Source: Hyphomicrobiales bacterium
Lineage (GTDB): Bacteria > Pseudomonadota > Alphaproteobacteria > Rhizobiales > Rhizobiaceae
Assembly (NCBI GenBank): GCA_900468285.1
Contig: UBTF01000003.1
Span: 558,001-622,000, forward strand
DNA length: 64,000 nucleotides
Direction of reading: 5' to 3'
Position numbers and translations under genes: made by a program. Under the pieces are notes generated by a model that saw nothing but the letters and a program-made list of their open reading frames with translations, did not search any database and was not told where the DNA came from. The stretch's first letter is position 1. Every line of letters begins with the position of its first letter. Shown piece by piece: positions 16,924 through 27,043 of this stretch.

Positions 16924-17970
16924 ATGCGTCTCGCATTTTTCGTCAATTCAATTGAGGGCGAGCAGCCGACCTTTGCGACCGGACTGTTGGCGATGGCTGC
17001 GCTTAACCGCGGACATGAGGTGGTCTATTTGACACCGAGCGATTTTACCTTGAGGCCCGACGATAGCCTTGTGGTGCATGGCCTTGTCCTGCCACGTCAA
17101 AAATACAAAAAGATCGAGAATTTTCACGCTGTCTTACAGGAAAAGAAGCTTGATAGAGAGACAATCAATATCGAAGACATCGATGCTCTGATGTTGCGAA
17201 ACGACCCGTCGCTCGACCAGACGGCACGGCCATGGGCGGTGAATTCCGGCATACTGTTCGGGCGGCTTGCAGAACAGCGCGGTGTCGTGGTGCTGAACGA
17301 TCCGGAAGGCCTGGCCCTTGCACAGAACAAGCTCTATTTCCAGAGTTTTCCAGAAATCGTTCGGCCGACAACGCTCATCTCTCGCAATGTCGATGAAATC
17401 CGCGCTTTTGCTGATGCGCATCCCAAGGGCGTCATTGTCAAGCCGCTGCAGGGTTCGGGAGGCAAGAACGTCTTCAAGATCGGCTCAAGCAAGGAAACCA
17501 ATCTCAACCAGATTTTCGAGGCTGTGAGCGTCGAGGGTTATCTGATCGCGCAGGCATACCTGCCTGCGGCCAAGGATGGCGATATTCGGTTCTTCATGAT
17601 GAACGGCGAGCCATTGATGCGCGATGGCAAATACGCCGCGCTTCGTCGTGTGCCAGCGAAAGGTGACTTGAGGTCGAATATTCACGCCAGTGGCACGGCG
17701 GAAGCCGTTGACGTAACCGACGACGTCATCGCGCTGGCAGAGATGATGCGGCCAAAACTTGTCGAGGACGGCATGTTCCTCGTCGGTCTGGACATCGTTG
17801 GCGACAAGATACTTGAAGTCAATGTATTCTCGCCGGGTGGCCTTGCGCATATCCGCGACCTGACGAAAGTCGACTTTACCGATACGGTCATTGAGGCAAT
17901 CGAGAAAAAAGTCACCATGCAGGCGGCTTCTTCCGGCATGTTGAACAACCGTTTGTTGGCGACCCTATAA
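16924..17970 (+). CDS. ATP-grasp ligase, glutathione-synthetase-like
   Basis: This 348-residue ATP-grasp enzyme resembles GshB and RimK-type ligases. The start MRLAFFVNSIEGEQPTFATG matches the N-terminal GshB-like fold. The glycine-rich ATP loop is VKPLQGSGGKNVFKI near residue 180. The metal-binding end includes DGMFLVGLDIVGDKILEVNV, where D, E and N residues bind Mg-ATP, and the terminal FSPGGLAHI resembles the GshB SP-G signature. AGGGAGGACAC precedes the ATG. It is last in a three-gene operon with an amidohydrolase and a DUF1704 peptidase-like protein, so it probably ligates an amino acid or peptide that these two can hydrolyse. A true gshB role in glutathione synthesis is less likely here. 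Confidence 0.85.
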   Translation: MRLAFFVNSIEGEQPTFATGLLAMAALNRGHEVVYLTPSDFTLRPDDSLVVHGLVLPRQKYKKIENFHAVLQEKKLDRETINIEDIDALMLRNDPSLDQTARPWAVNSGILFGRLAEQRGVVVLNDPEGLALAQNKLYFQSFPEIVRPTTLISRNVDEIRAFADAHPKGVIVKPLQGSGGKNVFKIGSSKETNLNQIFEAVSVEGYLIAQAYLPAAKDGDIRFFMMNGEPLMRDGKYAALRRVPAKGDLRSNIHASGTAEAVDVTDDVIALAEMMRPKLVEDGMFLVGLDIVGDKILEVNVFSPGGLAHIRDLTKVDFTDTVIEAIEKKVTMQAASSGMLNNRLLATL

Positions 17971-17980
17971 AGGTCGCCAA
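17956..17980. terminator. Bidirectional hairpin terminator between the ATP-grasp gene and scpA
   Basis: A 9-bp perfect stem (TTGGCGACC with GGTCGCCAA) and 7-base loop span the stop codon of the ATP-grasp gene, 12 bases from the end of the convergent mutase gene. No run of T follows on the plus strand. Confidence 0.6.
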
Positions 17981-17991
17981 CCATCAAACGT

Positions 17992-20133
17992 TCATGTGTT
18001 TCTGAGCCGCCCCTGCATCAAATCGGTCACTGCGCGGGCGGCTTCAAGCACATTGGTCCCTGGGCCGAAGACGGCGGCAACACCGCTATCCAGCAGGAAC
18101 TGGTAGTCCTGGCGGGGCACGACACCGCCGACGATGACGATGATGTCGTCCGCTCCCTTCTGTTTCAGCGCAGAAACGAGTTGAGGTGCGAGCGTCTTGT
18201 GGCCCGCGGCCAGCGATGACATGCCGACCACATGGACCTTGTTTTTGACGGCCAGTTCCGCCGCCTCCTCGGGCGTCTGGAACAGAGGTCCTGCAATGAC
18301 ATCGAAACCAATATCGCCAAATGCCGAAGCAATTATCTTGGCTCCACGGTCATGCCCATCCTGACCCAGCTTGGCGATCAGCATTTTGGGCTGGCCACCC
18401 AGGGCCGAAGAAAGCTCTCCCAGCCGTGTGCACAATGTCGCGTATTCCGGATCGTCCTCATAGGCTGCGCCGTAGACATCGTGTACGACCTCAGGCATGG
18501 CCTCATGGTCGCCGAAGACTTTCCGCAACGCATCCGATATCTCTCCGACTGTCGCTCGCGCCCTTGCTGCTTCCACCGCTGTTGCCAGAAGGTTGCCATT
18601 GCCGGATTGCGCGACCTGAGCCAGTTCGGCAAGTCGTTCCTCGACCTTGGCCGGGTCCCGTTGGCGCCGGACCGTTTCGAGCCGCCTGATCTGACCAGCT
18701 CTGACGGCACTGTTGTCGATATCGAGGATATCGATGGGGTCTTCGTTTTCCAGGCGGAATTTGTTCACGCCCACGATGATTTCCTCGCCACGGTCAACAG
18801 CAGCCTGGCGGCGGGTTGCAGCTTCCTCGATGAGCCTTTTGGGTAGCCCATCGGCAACAGCTTTTGTCATGCCACCCAGTTTATCGACTTCTTCGATCAA
18901 CTCCCAGGCTTTCTCCGCCAGCTCGTTGGTTAGGCTCTCGACATAGTAGGAACCCGCCAGCGGGTCGACAACCTTGGTCACACCTGTCTCATGCTGAAGG
19001 ATGAGCTGCGTGTTCCGCGCGATACGGGCGGAAAAATCGGTGGGTAGCGCCATGGCTTCGTCGAGCGCATTGGTGTGCAGGGACTGCGTTCCACCGAGCG
19101 CCGCGGACAATGCCTCATAGGCGGTGCGAATGACATTGTTGTAGGGATCTTGTTCCTGCAGAGAAACGCCGGATGTCTGGCAATGCGTTCGCAACATGAG
19201 GGACGAGGCTTTTTTAGGCTCGAATTCTTCCATGATGCGAGACCACAGCAGCCGTGCCGCCCGCAGCTTGGCCGCTTCCATGAAGAAGTTCATGCCGATC
19301 GCGAAGAAGAAAGACAGCCGCCCGGCAAAATCATCGACATTCAAGCCTTTTTTCAGGGCTGCACGAACGTATTCACGACCATCCGCCAATGTGAAAGCGA
19401 GTTCCTGGACGAGCGTCGCACCGGCTTCCTGCATGTGGTAACCGGAAATGGAAATCGAATTGAAGCGAGGCATTTCCTTTGCAGTATATTCGATGATATC
19501 GGCAATGATCCGCATCGACGGTTCTGGCGGATAGATATAGGTGTTCCGCACCATGAACTCTTTCAGGATGTCGTTCTGAATGGTGCCTGAGAGTTCTGCC
19601 TTTGTGCAGCCCTGCTCTTCGCCCGCAACGATGAAGCTAGCGAGAATGGGAATGACCGCGCCGTTCATTGTCATCGAAACGGACATGTCTTTGAGCGGTA
19701 TGCCATCGAACAGAACCTTCATGTCCTCGACACTGTCGATGGCCACTCCGGCCTTTCCGACATCGCCAACGACGCGTTCATGATCGCTGTCGTATCCGCG
19801 ATGGGTGGCAAGGTCGAACGCCACGGACAGGCCCTTTTGACCCGCAGCGAGATTGCGTTTGTAAAAAGCATTGGATTCTTCTGCTGTCGAAAAGCCTGCA
19901 TATTGGCGGATAGTCCACGGACGACCGGCATACATGGTGGCGCGGGGGCCGCGCACGAAGGGCTGGAAGCCGGGCAAGCTGTCGAGATGCGAAATGCCGT
20001 GGAGATCTTCGGCGGTATAAAGCGGTTTGACCGCGATCCCTTCCGGCGTTTGCCAGACCAGGCTATCAGGGGATCGTTTCAACTCTTTCTCAGCGAGCTC
20101 GCGCCAGTCATTCGCCGTTTTCTTGCCTGACAT
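17992..20133 (-). CDS. scpA: Methylmalonyl-CoA mutase (single-chain, adenosylcobalamin-dependent)
   Basis: This 713-residue enzyme interconverts methylmalonyl-CoA and succinyl-CoA, feeding propionyl-CoA carbon into the TCA cycle. I took the ATG at 20133 because AAGGAG lies six bases upstream; a longer frame adds 13 residues without such a signal. The N-terminal TIM-barrel part shows [34 protein letters not shown] and [12 protein letters not shown]. The C-terminal B12 domain has the DxHxxG motif as D592-G-H594-D-R-G597. The length matches single-polypeptide mutases such as E. coli ScpA. It stands alone; no epimerase or MeaB is next to it, though a propionate-producing lyase is possible in the catabolic island at 31-46 kb. 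Confidence 0.96.
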   Translation of the reverse strand: MSGKKTANDWRELAEKELKRSPDSLVWQTPEGIAVKPLYTAEDLHGISHLDSLPGFQPFVRGPRATMYAGRPWTIRQYAGFSTAEESNAFYKRNLAAGQKGLSVAFDLATHRGYDSDHERVVGDVGKAGVAIDSVEDMKVLFDGIPLKDMSVSMTMNGAVIPILASFIVAGEEQGCTKAELSGTIQNDILKEFMVRNTYIYPPEPSMRIIADIIEYTAKEMPRFNSISISGYHMQEAGATLVQELAFTLADGREYVRAALKKGLNVDDFAGRLSFFFAIGMNFFMEAAKLRAARLLWSRIMEEFEPKKASSLMLRTHCQTSGVSLQEQDPYNNVIRTAYEALSAALGGTQSLHTNALDEAMALPTDFSARIARNTQLILQHETGVTKVVDPLAGSYYVESLTNELAEKAWELIEEVDKLGGMTKAVADGLPKRLIEEAATRRQAAVDRGEEIIVGVNKFRLENEDPIDILDIDNSAVRAGQIRRLETVRRQRDPAKVEERLAELAQVAQSGNGNLLATAVEAARARATVGEISDALRKVFGDHEAMPEVVHDVYGAAYEDDPEYATLCTRLGELSSALGGQPKMLIAKLGQDGHDRGAKIIASAFGDIGFDVIAGPLFQTPEEAAELAVKNKVHVVGMSSLAAGHKTLAPQLVSALKQKGADDIIVIVGGVVPRQDYQFLLDSGVAAVFGPGTNVLEAARAVTDLMQGRLRNT

Positions 20134-20376
20134 CCAAGTCTCCTTTTGATCAGCATTGCCATGTTTTCCCACGGTAACGCTTTACCTCCTGATTTGGACG
20201 CATCTGGCTGCGACCGGAATTTGAAAGATACGGAGCATGTGTGCTCCACACAACCTTTCGGGCAAACAAGTTTTTTGCCGCCTGGATCTTGCTGGAATGC
20301 GCGGCGTTGAATGCAGCAATGGCCTGCCGCGATGATATCGTCTTAATGTGTGTAGGTGACGACGAGGAGCAACGGA

Positions 20377-20985
20377 ATGTCCGTTACGATCATTCTTCTG
20401 GCGGCAGGAACATCCAGCCGAACCGCGAGCCAGGGTTTTCATAAGCTCTTGGCGGAATTTGAAGGCCTGCCATTGCTTCGAAAGATGGCGCGGATTGCAA
20501 AGTCGAGCAAGGCTTCGGCCGTTGTTGTCGTGCTGGGCCATCAGCATGAGGTGCTGGCTGCTGCGCTCGATGATCTCGATGTCACCGTGACGATCAATGA
20601 GAATTACGCGAGCGGCATGGCAAGTTCCATAGCGCAGGGCTTTGCCACGGATCAGGCAAAAAACGCGGATGGCGTTATGGTCATGTTGGCAGATATGCCG
20701 CAAATTTCCACCGCCCACTTGGACCGCATGATCGATGTGTTTCATGAAGCTGGAGGCAATTCTGTCGTTCGTGCCGTCTGCGGTGAAAAGCCAGGCAATC
20801 CGGTCATTATGCCAAGATCGCTATATGGAAGCGTCTTGCATCTGACAGGTGACAGCGGCGCACGCCGGTTGATTGAAACCTCGGGATTGCCGATCATCGG
20901 TGTCGAATTGGGCCTGGCTGCGCGGAATGATGTGGACACCCCCGAAGCTATTGCCGCAGCTGGAGGCATGCCCGCCAAATTCTAG
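20377..20985 (+). CDS. mocA: Molybdopterin cytidylyl/guanylyltransferase-like protein (MocA-like)
   Basis: This 202-residue nucleotidyltransferase carries the MobA/MocA start SVTIILLAAGTSSRTASQGF followed by HKLL, then MVMLADMPQISTAHLDRMID, the metal-binding DMP block near residue 110, and a C-terminal KPGNPVIMP and GDSGARRLI region typical of MocA-type enzymes. The ATG at 20377 follows GAGGAG. MocA adds CMP to molybdopterin to make MCD, the form used by E. coli PaoABC. Its position directly ahead of paoABC supports MCD maturation for that enzyme. The glycine of the usual RxG in the loop is displaced, so exact nucleotide preference is uncertain. Confidence 0.8.
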   Translation: MSVTIILLAAGTSSRTASQGFHKLLAEFEGLPLLRKMARIAKSSKASAVVVVLGHQHEVLAAALDDLDVTVTINENYASGMASSIAQGFATDQAKNADGVMVMLADMPQISTAHLDRMIDVFHEAGGNSVVRAVCGEKPGNPVIMPRSLYGSVLHLTGDSGARRLIETSGLPIIGVELGLAARNDVDTPEAIAAAGGMPAKF

Positions 20986-21110
20986 CCGAGTTGATTGAGT
21001 CCGAGAGATCATCCTTAGCGCTGAGCCGTTCAACTTTTCGTTCTTGGAGGGCACTTTTGATCGTCAGCTTCGTTTAGCTTTACCTCAAAACAAGTGAAGC
21101 GGATCTGGAC

Positions 21111-21746
21111 ATGCAGGATAGCATCCAACTGGAACTTTCCCGAAGAAATTTACTTATCACCTCTGCCGCGACGATCGCGGCCACGGGTGTCGCCGGTCAA
21201 GCGGTGGCTCAGTCTCCGGGGAGCCAGATGAATTACAGCACAAAAATCCACTTTACGGTCAACGGCAAAAGCCATGATCTCGATGTCGACAACAGGACGA
21301 CATTGCTCGACGCCTTACGTGAAAACCTTCACCTGACGGGCACGAAAAAAGGCTGTGACCATGGCCAGTGCGGTGCCTGCACAGTCATGGTAGACGGCAA
21401 ACGCATTAATTCCTGTCTGACGCTGGCAGTCATGCATGATGGTGACGAAGTCACCACAATCGAGGGGCTGGGTCAGCCCGGCAATCTGCACCCGATGCAG
21501 GAAGCGTTCGCAAAGCATGACGGCTTCCAGTGCGGGTACTGCACACCTGGCCAGATCTGTTCCTCCGTGGCGGTGCTGGAAGAAATCAAGGCAAATATTC
21601 CAAGCCACGTCACCGAAGATCTCAACAGTCCCGCTCCACTGACAGCCGATGAAGTTCGCGAACGTATGAGCGGGAACATCTGTCGATGCGGGGCGTACTC
21701 CAACATTCTTGATGCGATATCGGAAGTCGGAGGGATCACAGCATGA
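21111..21746 (+). CDS. paoA: Periplasmic aldehyde oxidoreductase, 2Fe-2S subunit PaoA
   Basis: The 211-residue electron-transfer subunit of a PaoABC-type molybdoenzyme, which oxidises aromatic and other aldehydes in the periplasm. A Tat signal is visible: S10-R11-R12-N13-L14-L15, then a hydrophobic stretch ending AVAQS. Plant-type 2Fe-2S ligands are C82, C87, C90 and C102; the second cluster ligands are C141, C144, C191 and C193. It overlaps paoB by 4 bp (ATGA). Only this subunit carries a Tat signal, so the assembled complex is exported with it. Confidence 0.93.
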   Translation: MQDSIQLELSRRNLLITSAATIAATGVAGQAVAQSPGSQMNYSTKIHFTVNGKSHDLDVDNRTTLLDALRENLHLTGTKKGCDHGQCGACTVMVDGKRINSCLTLAVMHDGDEVTTIEGLGQPGNLHPMQEAFAKHDGFQCGYCTPGQICSSVAVLEEIKANIPSHVTEDLNSPAPLTADEVRERMSGNICRCGAYSNILDAISEVGGITA

Positions 21747-22693
21747 AGGCCTTTACATTCGAGCGTGCTTCGTCCGTGGAAGCAGCAGCCAAATCGGCGG
21801 CATCAAATCCCGGTGCTAAATTCATCGCTGGCGGCACCAACCTCCTCGACCTTATGAAACTGGAAATCGAGACCCCTACGCATCTGATCGACGTAAATGG
21901 TCTTGGCCTCGATAAGATCGAGACCACCGAGAACGGCGGGCTGCGGGTAGGGGCGATGGTCAGGAACACTGATCTCGCCTCAGATGCCACGGTTCGGCGT
22001 GATTATGGACTGCTCTCGCGTGCACTCGTTGCAGGCGCATCCGGGCAGCTTCGCAACAAGGCTACCACTGCGGGCAATCTTCTGCAGCGCACACGTTGTC
22101 CTTATTTTTACGACACAAACCAGCCCTGCAACAAGCGGCAGCCGGGCAGCGGCTGTTCCGCCATTGGCGGTTTCAGCCGCCAACACGCGGTTGTCGGTGT
22201 CAGCGACGCCTGCATTGCTACCCATCCAAGTGATATGGCTATCGCAATGCGTGCGCTAGACGCTTCGGTTGAAACCGTGAAGGCTGACGGCGCGAAACGC
22301 ACCATTCCCATTGACGATTTTTACCGTCTGCCTGGCGATACGCCTCACATCGAAACTTCGCTTGAAAAAGGCGAGTTCATCACTGCCGTTACACTTCCGC
22401 CACCGGTTGGAGGCAAGCACATATACCGCAAGGTCAGAGATCGCGCGTCCTATGCTTTTGCGTTGATTTCGGTCGGCGCTGTTATTCAGCAGGATGGGAC
22501 CGGGCGTGTCGCTGTCGGAGGTGTCGCTCACAAGCCTTGGCGTGTTGAAGCAGCAGAGGCGGAGCTGCCGAACGGCGCGAAAGCCACTGCGAGCCGCATT
22601 CTTGAGAATGCCAAGCCCACTGAAGAAAATCGTTTCAAGGTCGAGTTGGTCGAGCGAACGCTCGGTGCTGTCCTGTCTGAAGCAAGGGGTTAA
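21743..22693 (+). CDS. paoB: Periplasmic aldehyde oxidoreductase, FAD subunit PaoB
   Basis: The 316-residue FAD-binding subunit has the xanthine-dehydrogenase-type start [20 protein letters not shown], the FAD loop [20 protein letters not shown] and the second FAD motif [18 protein letters not shown]. PaoB proteins carry an extra 4Fe-4S insertion; the cysteines in [20 protein letters not shown] and SGCSAIGG fit it. It is translationally coupled to paoA and lies 3 bp before paoC. Confidence 0.93.
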   Translation: MKAFTFERASSVEAAAKSAASNPGAKFIAGGTNLLDLMKLEIETPTHLIDVNGLGLDKIETTENGGLRVGAMVRNTDLASDATVRRDYGLLSRALVAGASGQLRNKATTAGNLLQRTRCPYFYDTNQPCNKRQPGSGCSAIGGFSRQHAVVGVSDACIATHPSDMAIAMRALDASVETVKADGAKRTIPIDDFYRLPGDTPHIETSLEKGEFITAVTLPPPVGGKHIYRKVRDRASYAFALISVGAVIQQDGTGRVAVGGVAHKPWRVEAAEAELPNGAKATASRILENAKPTEENRFKVELVERTLGAVLSEARG

Positions 22694-22696
22694 GCC

Positions 22697-24895
22697 ATGA
22701 AATTCGACACACCAGCAACGACAAATCCGATCGATCGCCTCAAAGTCGTCGGCAAGCCAATTCACCGCATCGATGGCGAACTGAAGACGACAGGCCGTGC
22801 GATGTATGCCTATGAGTGGCATGACCCGTCCATGAAATACGCCTACGGCTATCCGGTGGGCGCTGCCATTGCCAAGGGGCGGATAAATTCAATGGATGTG
22901 ACAGAGGCGAAAAAAGCGCCTGGTGTTATCTCCGTCGTAACGACCCTTGACGTTGGCAAGCTTGAGAAGGGCGAATACAACACAGCAAATCTCTTCGGTG
23001 GCGACGAGGTCCAGCATTATCATCAGGCGATTGCTGTTGTCGTAGCCGAGACTTTCGAGCAGGCGCGATCAGCCGCATTCCTGATCAAGGTCGACTATAC
23101 CGAAGAGAAAGGCGCCTTTGACCTGAGTGCCGAAAAGGGCGCAGCCAAGAAGCCGGACGATTCACAGAAGCCAGATACGGCAGTAGGCGATTTCGACCAG
23201 GCATTTTCCGCTGCTCAGATCACGCTCGACCAGACCTACAAAACACCGGACCAGTCTCACGCGATGATGGAACCCCACGCTTCCATCGCAGCATGGCACG
23301 ATGGTGAGCTAACCATATGGACTTCAAGCCAGATGATCGACTGGTGGAGGTCGGACCTCGCGACGACCTTGGGCGTCGACAAGGAAAAGATTCACCTGAT
23401 GTCGCCGTTCATCGGCGGCGGCTTTGGCGGCAAATTGTTCCTGCGAGCAGACGCATTGCTGGCTGCACTTGGCGCCAAGGAAGCTGGTCGGCCAGTAAAG
23501 CTGGCACTGCCGCGACCCATGATCATGAACAACACGACGCACAGGCCTGCGACAATCCAGCGTATCCGCATCGGCGCTGGACCGGATGGCAAGATTACCG
23601 CCATCGGCCATGAAAGCTGGTCAGGCGATCTGCCTGGCGGCGTGCCGGAAACGGCGGTCAATCAGACGCGGCTCCTTTATGCTGGTGCCAACCGCCAGAC
23701 GTCAATGCGCCTTGCCACTCTCAACCTTCCTGAGGGAAATGCCATGCGCGCGCCGGGCGAAGCGCCGGGCCTGATGGCGCTTGAAATAGCGATTGATGAA
23801 ATGGCTGAGAAGGTCGGTATGGACCCCATCGAGTTCCGCATCGTCAACGACACGCAGGTTGATCCTGAAAACCCGGAACGTCCATTCTCCCACCGCGATC
23901 TCATCGGTTGTCTCAAGCTGGGTGCGGAAAAATTCGGCTGGAGCAACCGTCCAAAGGTGGCATCGAAGAAGGAAAGGAACTGGCTGATCGGTATGGGCGT
24001 CGCTGCCGCCTTCCGTGACAATCTGGTGCTTCCTTCTGCAGCCCGCGTCAAACTGGGGAGAGACGGTATCATCACGGTTGAAACCGACATGACGGATATC
24101 GGGACGGGGAGCTATACGATCATTGCCCAGACAGCCGCTGAGATGATGGGTGTTACTGTCGATAAGGTTGCGGTGCAGCTTGGTGATTCCCGCTTCCCGA
24201 TTTCTGCCGGATCCGGCGGTCAGTTCGGGGCCAACTCGTCGACGTCAGGCGTGTATGCGGCCTGCATCAAGCTGCGTGAAGCGATCGCACAGAAGCTTGG
24301 CTTCAATTCCGAAGATGCCGTGTTCGAAGACGGTGCGGTAAAATCCGGCAACCGGACGGTTCCTCTTGCCGAAGCGGCCGGCGCAGAAGGGCTTGTCGGG
24401 GAAGACACGATGGAGTGGGGCGATCTGACGAAAACCCACCAGCAGTCGACCTTTGGTGCTCACTTCGTAGAGGTCGGCGTTGACGCCGCAACGGGCGAGA
24501 CCCGGATTCGCCGAATGCTGGCTGTCTGTGCAGCAGGACGAATCCTGAACCCGATCACGGCGCGCAGCCAGGTCATTGGCGCCATGACGATGGGGGCAGG
24601 TGGGGCACTATCGGAAGAGCTGGCTGTCGATACAAGCCGAGGCTTCTTCGTCAATCATGACCTTGCTGGATATGAAGTGCCCGTTCATGCCGACATCCCG
24701 CATCAGGATGTCATTTTCCTCGACGAAACGGATCCGATGTCATCGCCGATGAAGGCGAAGGGCGTTGGAGAGCTTGGTCTTTGCGGCGTCTCGGCCGCAA
24801 TCGCAAATGCGATCTACAATGCTACCGGCGTTCGGGTACGGGATTATCCCATGACACTGGATAAGATCATCAGCGGTCTGCCAGAGGTCGCTTAG
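22697..24895 (+). CDS. paoC: Periplasmic aldehyde oxidoreductase, molybdenum-cofactor subunit PaoC
   Basis: The 732-residue catalytic subunit binds the molybdopterin cofactor. The N-terminal domain starts VVGKPIHRIDGELKTTGRAM. Mo-domain blocks include the GGGFGGK loop (near residue 238), NAMRAPGEAPGLMALEIAID (near 350) with the cofactor-contacting R, and the C-terminal MKAKGVGELGLCG where the E of GVGE is the conserved catalytic glutamate. The length matches E. coli PaoC. It is followed by a strong hairpin terminator. No paoD (XdhC-like chaperone) is adjacent; the mocA-like gene upstream is the only maturation factor in view. Confidence 0.94.
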   Translation: MKFDTPATTNPIDRLKVVGKPIHRIDGELKTTGRAMYAYEWHDPSMKYAYGYPVGAAIAKGRINSMDVTEAKKAPGVISVVTTLDVGKLEKGEYNTANLFGGDEVQHYHQAIAVVVAETFEQARSAAFLIKVDYTEEKGAFDLSAEKGAAKKPDDSQKPDTAVGDFDQAFSAAQITLDQTYKTPDQSHAMMEPHASIAAWHDGELTIWTSSQMIDWWRSDLATTLGVDKEKIHLMSPFIGGGFGGKLFLRADALLAALGAKEAGRPVKLALPRPMIMNNTTHRPATIQRIRIGAGPDGKITAIGHESWSGDLPGGVPETAVNQTRLLYAGANRQTSMRLATLNLPEGNAMRAPGEAPGLMALEIAIDEMAEKVGMDPIEFRIVNDTQVDPENPERPFSHRDLIGCLKLGAEKFGWSNRPKVASKKERNWLIGMGVAAAFRDNLVLPSAARVKLGRDGIITVETDMTDIGTGSYTIIAQTAAEMMGVTVDKVAVQLGDSRFPISAGSGGQFGANSSTSGVYAACIKLREAIAQKLGFNSEDAVFEDGAVKSGNRTVPLAEAAGAEGLVGEDTMEWGDLTKTHQQSTFGAHFVEVGVDAATGETRIRRMLAVCAAGRILNPITARSQVIGAMTMGAGGALSEELAVDTSRGFFVNHDLAGYEVPVHADIPHQDVIFLDETDPMSSPMKAKGVGELGLCGVSAAIANAIYNATGVRVRDYPMTLDKIISGLPEVA

Positions 24896-24914
24896 GCAGG
24901 ATAACGTCAAATCA

Positions 24915-24943
24915 AACCCGCTGCCATCGTACGGCAGCGGGTT
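24915..24943 (+). terminator. Hairpin terminator after paoC
   Basis: A perfect 11-bp stem (AACCCGCTGCC with GGCAGCGGGTT) and 7-base loop lie 20 bases after the paoC stop. There is no long T-tract, but the position fits the end of the mocA-paoABC transcript. Confidence 0.75.
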
Positions 24944-25202
24944 ATTCGCGTACTAGAATGCCGCAAATTTCGTATAGCTTTTCGTAACCATCATAAAAGG
25001 TCCGATGGAACGATTAACATCTGATGGGCTTATTGTGTCGTAAAACGCTCCATCAAGAACTTGAAATAAGCTTGGGCATGATGCCCCGACACTGTCCGGC
25101 CTCCACATTTCCCTCCGAATGCCGCCCCCGACATCGCCTCATCAAAAATGTACCGAACCACAACTTGAGGCCTCGCTCGTATGAACATACGAGGGCGTTG
25201 CC
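24944..25202. promoter_or_regulatory. Intergenic region upstream of the GAF-EAL gene, with an 18-bp palindrome
   Basis: This is the main part of a 307 bp gene-free stretch. Apart from the paoC terminator, the only structure I see is a perfect palindrome at 25176-25193, CTCGTATG-AA-CATACGAG, whose right arm overlaps the GAGGG ribosome site of the next gene. It could be an operator or a hairpin that occludes translation start. No promoter boxes could be assigned with confidence. Confidence 0.5.
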
Positions 25203-26981
25203 ATGGATTTGAGCATGCAGGACGAAATCGCGCGACTGGCCAGTCTGAAAAACTTGCGTCTTCTTGACACTTTGCCAAGTGAGAATTTTGATCGAATCAC
25301 ACGGCTTGCGGCCAACATATTTGGCCTTCCCATCGCCGCCGTCTCGCTAACGGATATGAACCGCCAATGGTTCAAGTCGAAGGTCGGGGTGGAGCATAAT
25401 GAAATTCCGCGCGAAAAAGCGCCTTGTGCCGAGGTGGCCGAAACCTGCCGCCCATTCGTCATCCGCGATTTTCAGGCCGATTCCTGTTTTGCAGATAGTA
25501 CCCTAGGCGCCGCGGGCATACGGTTTTACGCCGGGGCTCCGCTGGTAACGGTAGACGGCTTTGGTCTAGGTGCACTTTGCGTTCTGGGCACGGAGCCGAG
25601 AGATGTTACCGACGAAGAAATGGCGACGCTCTGTGACCTGGCGGCCATGGTCATGGACCAGGTGGAGTTGACCCATGCTCTGGGCAGAATCGAGCCCATC
25701 AGCGGACTACCAAATAGGTTCCAGCTTCTGAATGACCTCTCCGACATGGCCTTTAACCGCCCGCGCGAGGAGTGGATCATCAGCCTGTTGAACCTTGCGC
25801 AAACGGAACAGTTCGAGCGCCTGTCACGCGTTCTGGGGCCATCTTATTTCGATACGGTTATACAAAAGGTCGCGAAGCTTCTTCGCGACCATGTGGGAGA
25901 CGATAGGGTCCCATATCATATTGGTCCGACACAGTTCGCATTCTTTGCCCCCGCCGGTATCGCAGTGGATTCCTATGTCGATCTTCTGGCCGACAAACTT
26001 CGCGAGATCGAGCTGGACGGCGACTTGCAGATGTCGATGACGCCGTCGATCGGCATCGTCGCTTTCCAGCCTGCGTCTCTATCGCCTGAAGATGTACTGC
26101 GCTCCTTGCAAAGTGCGGTGCAGGACGCCAGTGAGAGCTGCAACAAGATCGGCCTTTTCTCCCCGGCCATGGATCTTCGGCACCGGCGCAATTTCAGGAT
26201 ACTACAGGACTTCAAAGGCGCGCTCACCGCAACAGACCAGCTTTCCCTGGTGTTTCAGCCCCGTATGGACCTGCGGACTGGTGAGATTGGTAGTGCTGAG
26301 GCGTTGCTGAGATGGGACCATCCCGTGCTTGGGCCGATATCGCCAGTGGAATTCATACCGGTAATCGAAGCGTCCTCCTTTGCCCGCCAACTGACGGACT
26401 GGGTGGTTGACGAGGCATTGTCGAATTTGGCTTCATGGGGTGCTCATGGTCTGCATTTCAAGCTGTCGATCAACCTTTCTGCGGCCAATCTGGATGAGCA
26501 GGATTTCTTCGAAAGAATCATGTCGAAGCTTTCCAGCTACATGGTTCGCCCAGACCAGATTGAACTGGAATTGACTGAAACCGTGATGATGAAGGAAACT
26601 GAGGGCGCCTTCGGTTTGCTGGACAAGCTGAAATCTGCTGGATTCCAGTTGGCGATCGACGATTTCGGCACCGGCTACAGCAGCATTGCCTACCTTCAGA
26701 AACTACCGGCGGATGTGGTCAAGATTGACCGTTCATTCGTATCGGAAATGGAAAATGGCAATCGCGAGCGCACACTTGTGCGTTCGATGATCGATCTTGC
26801 CCACAGTCTTGCATATCGGGTGGTTGCTGAGGGGGTGGAAACGGTCGAGGCCGTCAATCTGCTTCGGGCAATGGGTTGTGACGAATTACAGGGATATTGG
26901 CTGTCCCGACCCATCCGGGGCGATGATCTGTTCAACTGGCTCGTGGAACGAGACCAGCCGGCTGCTTTGCTCTCGGCGTAA
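25203..26981 (+). CDS. GAF - degenerate GGDEF - EAL protein, predicted c-di-GMP phosphodiesterase
   Basis: This 592-residue cytoplasmic signalling protein has a GAF domain (~20-160, IAAVSLTDMNRQWFKS and GFGLGALCVLG), a GGDEF-like domain (~165-320) whose signature is degraded to GPTQF at 241-245, and an EAL domain (~335-585). The EAL catalytic set appears intact: E366-A-L, DDFGTG at 486-491, KIDR near 507, and AEGVE at 542-546. So hydrolysis of c-di-GMP is expected and synthesis is not. It lies 62 bp upstream of a GGDEF diguanylate cyclase, making an opposing pair. The GAF ligand is unknown. Confidence 0.92.
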   Translation: MDLSMQDEIARLASLKNLRLLDTLPSENFDRITRLAANIFGLPIAAVSLTDMNRQWFKSKVGVEHNEIPREKAPCAEVAETCRPFVIRDFQADSCFADSTLGAAGIRFYAGAPLVTVDGFGLGALCVLGTEPRDVTDEEMATLCDLAAMVMDQVELTHALGRIEPISGLPNRFQLLNDLSDMAFNRPREEWIISLLNLAQTEQFERLSRVLGPSYFDTVIQKVAKLLRDHVGDDRVPYHIGPTQFAFFAPAGIAVDSYVDLLADKLREIELDGDLQMSMTPSIGIVAFQPASLSPEDVLRSLQSAVQDASESCNKIGLFSPAMDLRHRRNFRILQDFKGALTATDQLSLVFQPRMDLRTGEIGSAEALLRWDHPVLGPISPVEFIPVIEASSFARQLTDWVVDEALSNLASWGAHGLHFKLSINLSAANLDEQDFFERIMSKLSSYMVRPDQIELELTETVMMKETEGAFGLLDKLKSAGFQLAIDDFGTGYSSIAYLQKLPADVVKIDRSFVSEMENGNRERTLVRSMIDLAHSLAYRVVAEGVETVEAVNLLRAMGCDELQGYWLSRPIRGDDLFNWLVERDQPAALLSA

Positions 26982-27043
26982 GCCACCAGAAGGCAGCTTC
27001 CGTTTCAAGAGCGTTGCATCCGTCACCAGAGAGGCATCCCGAT

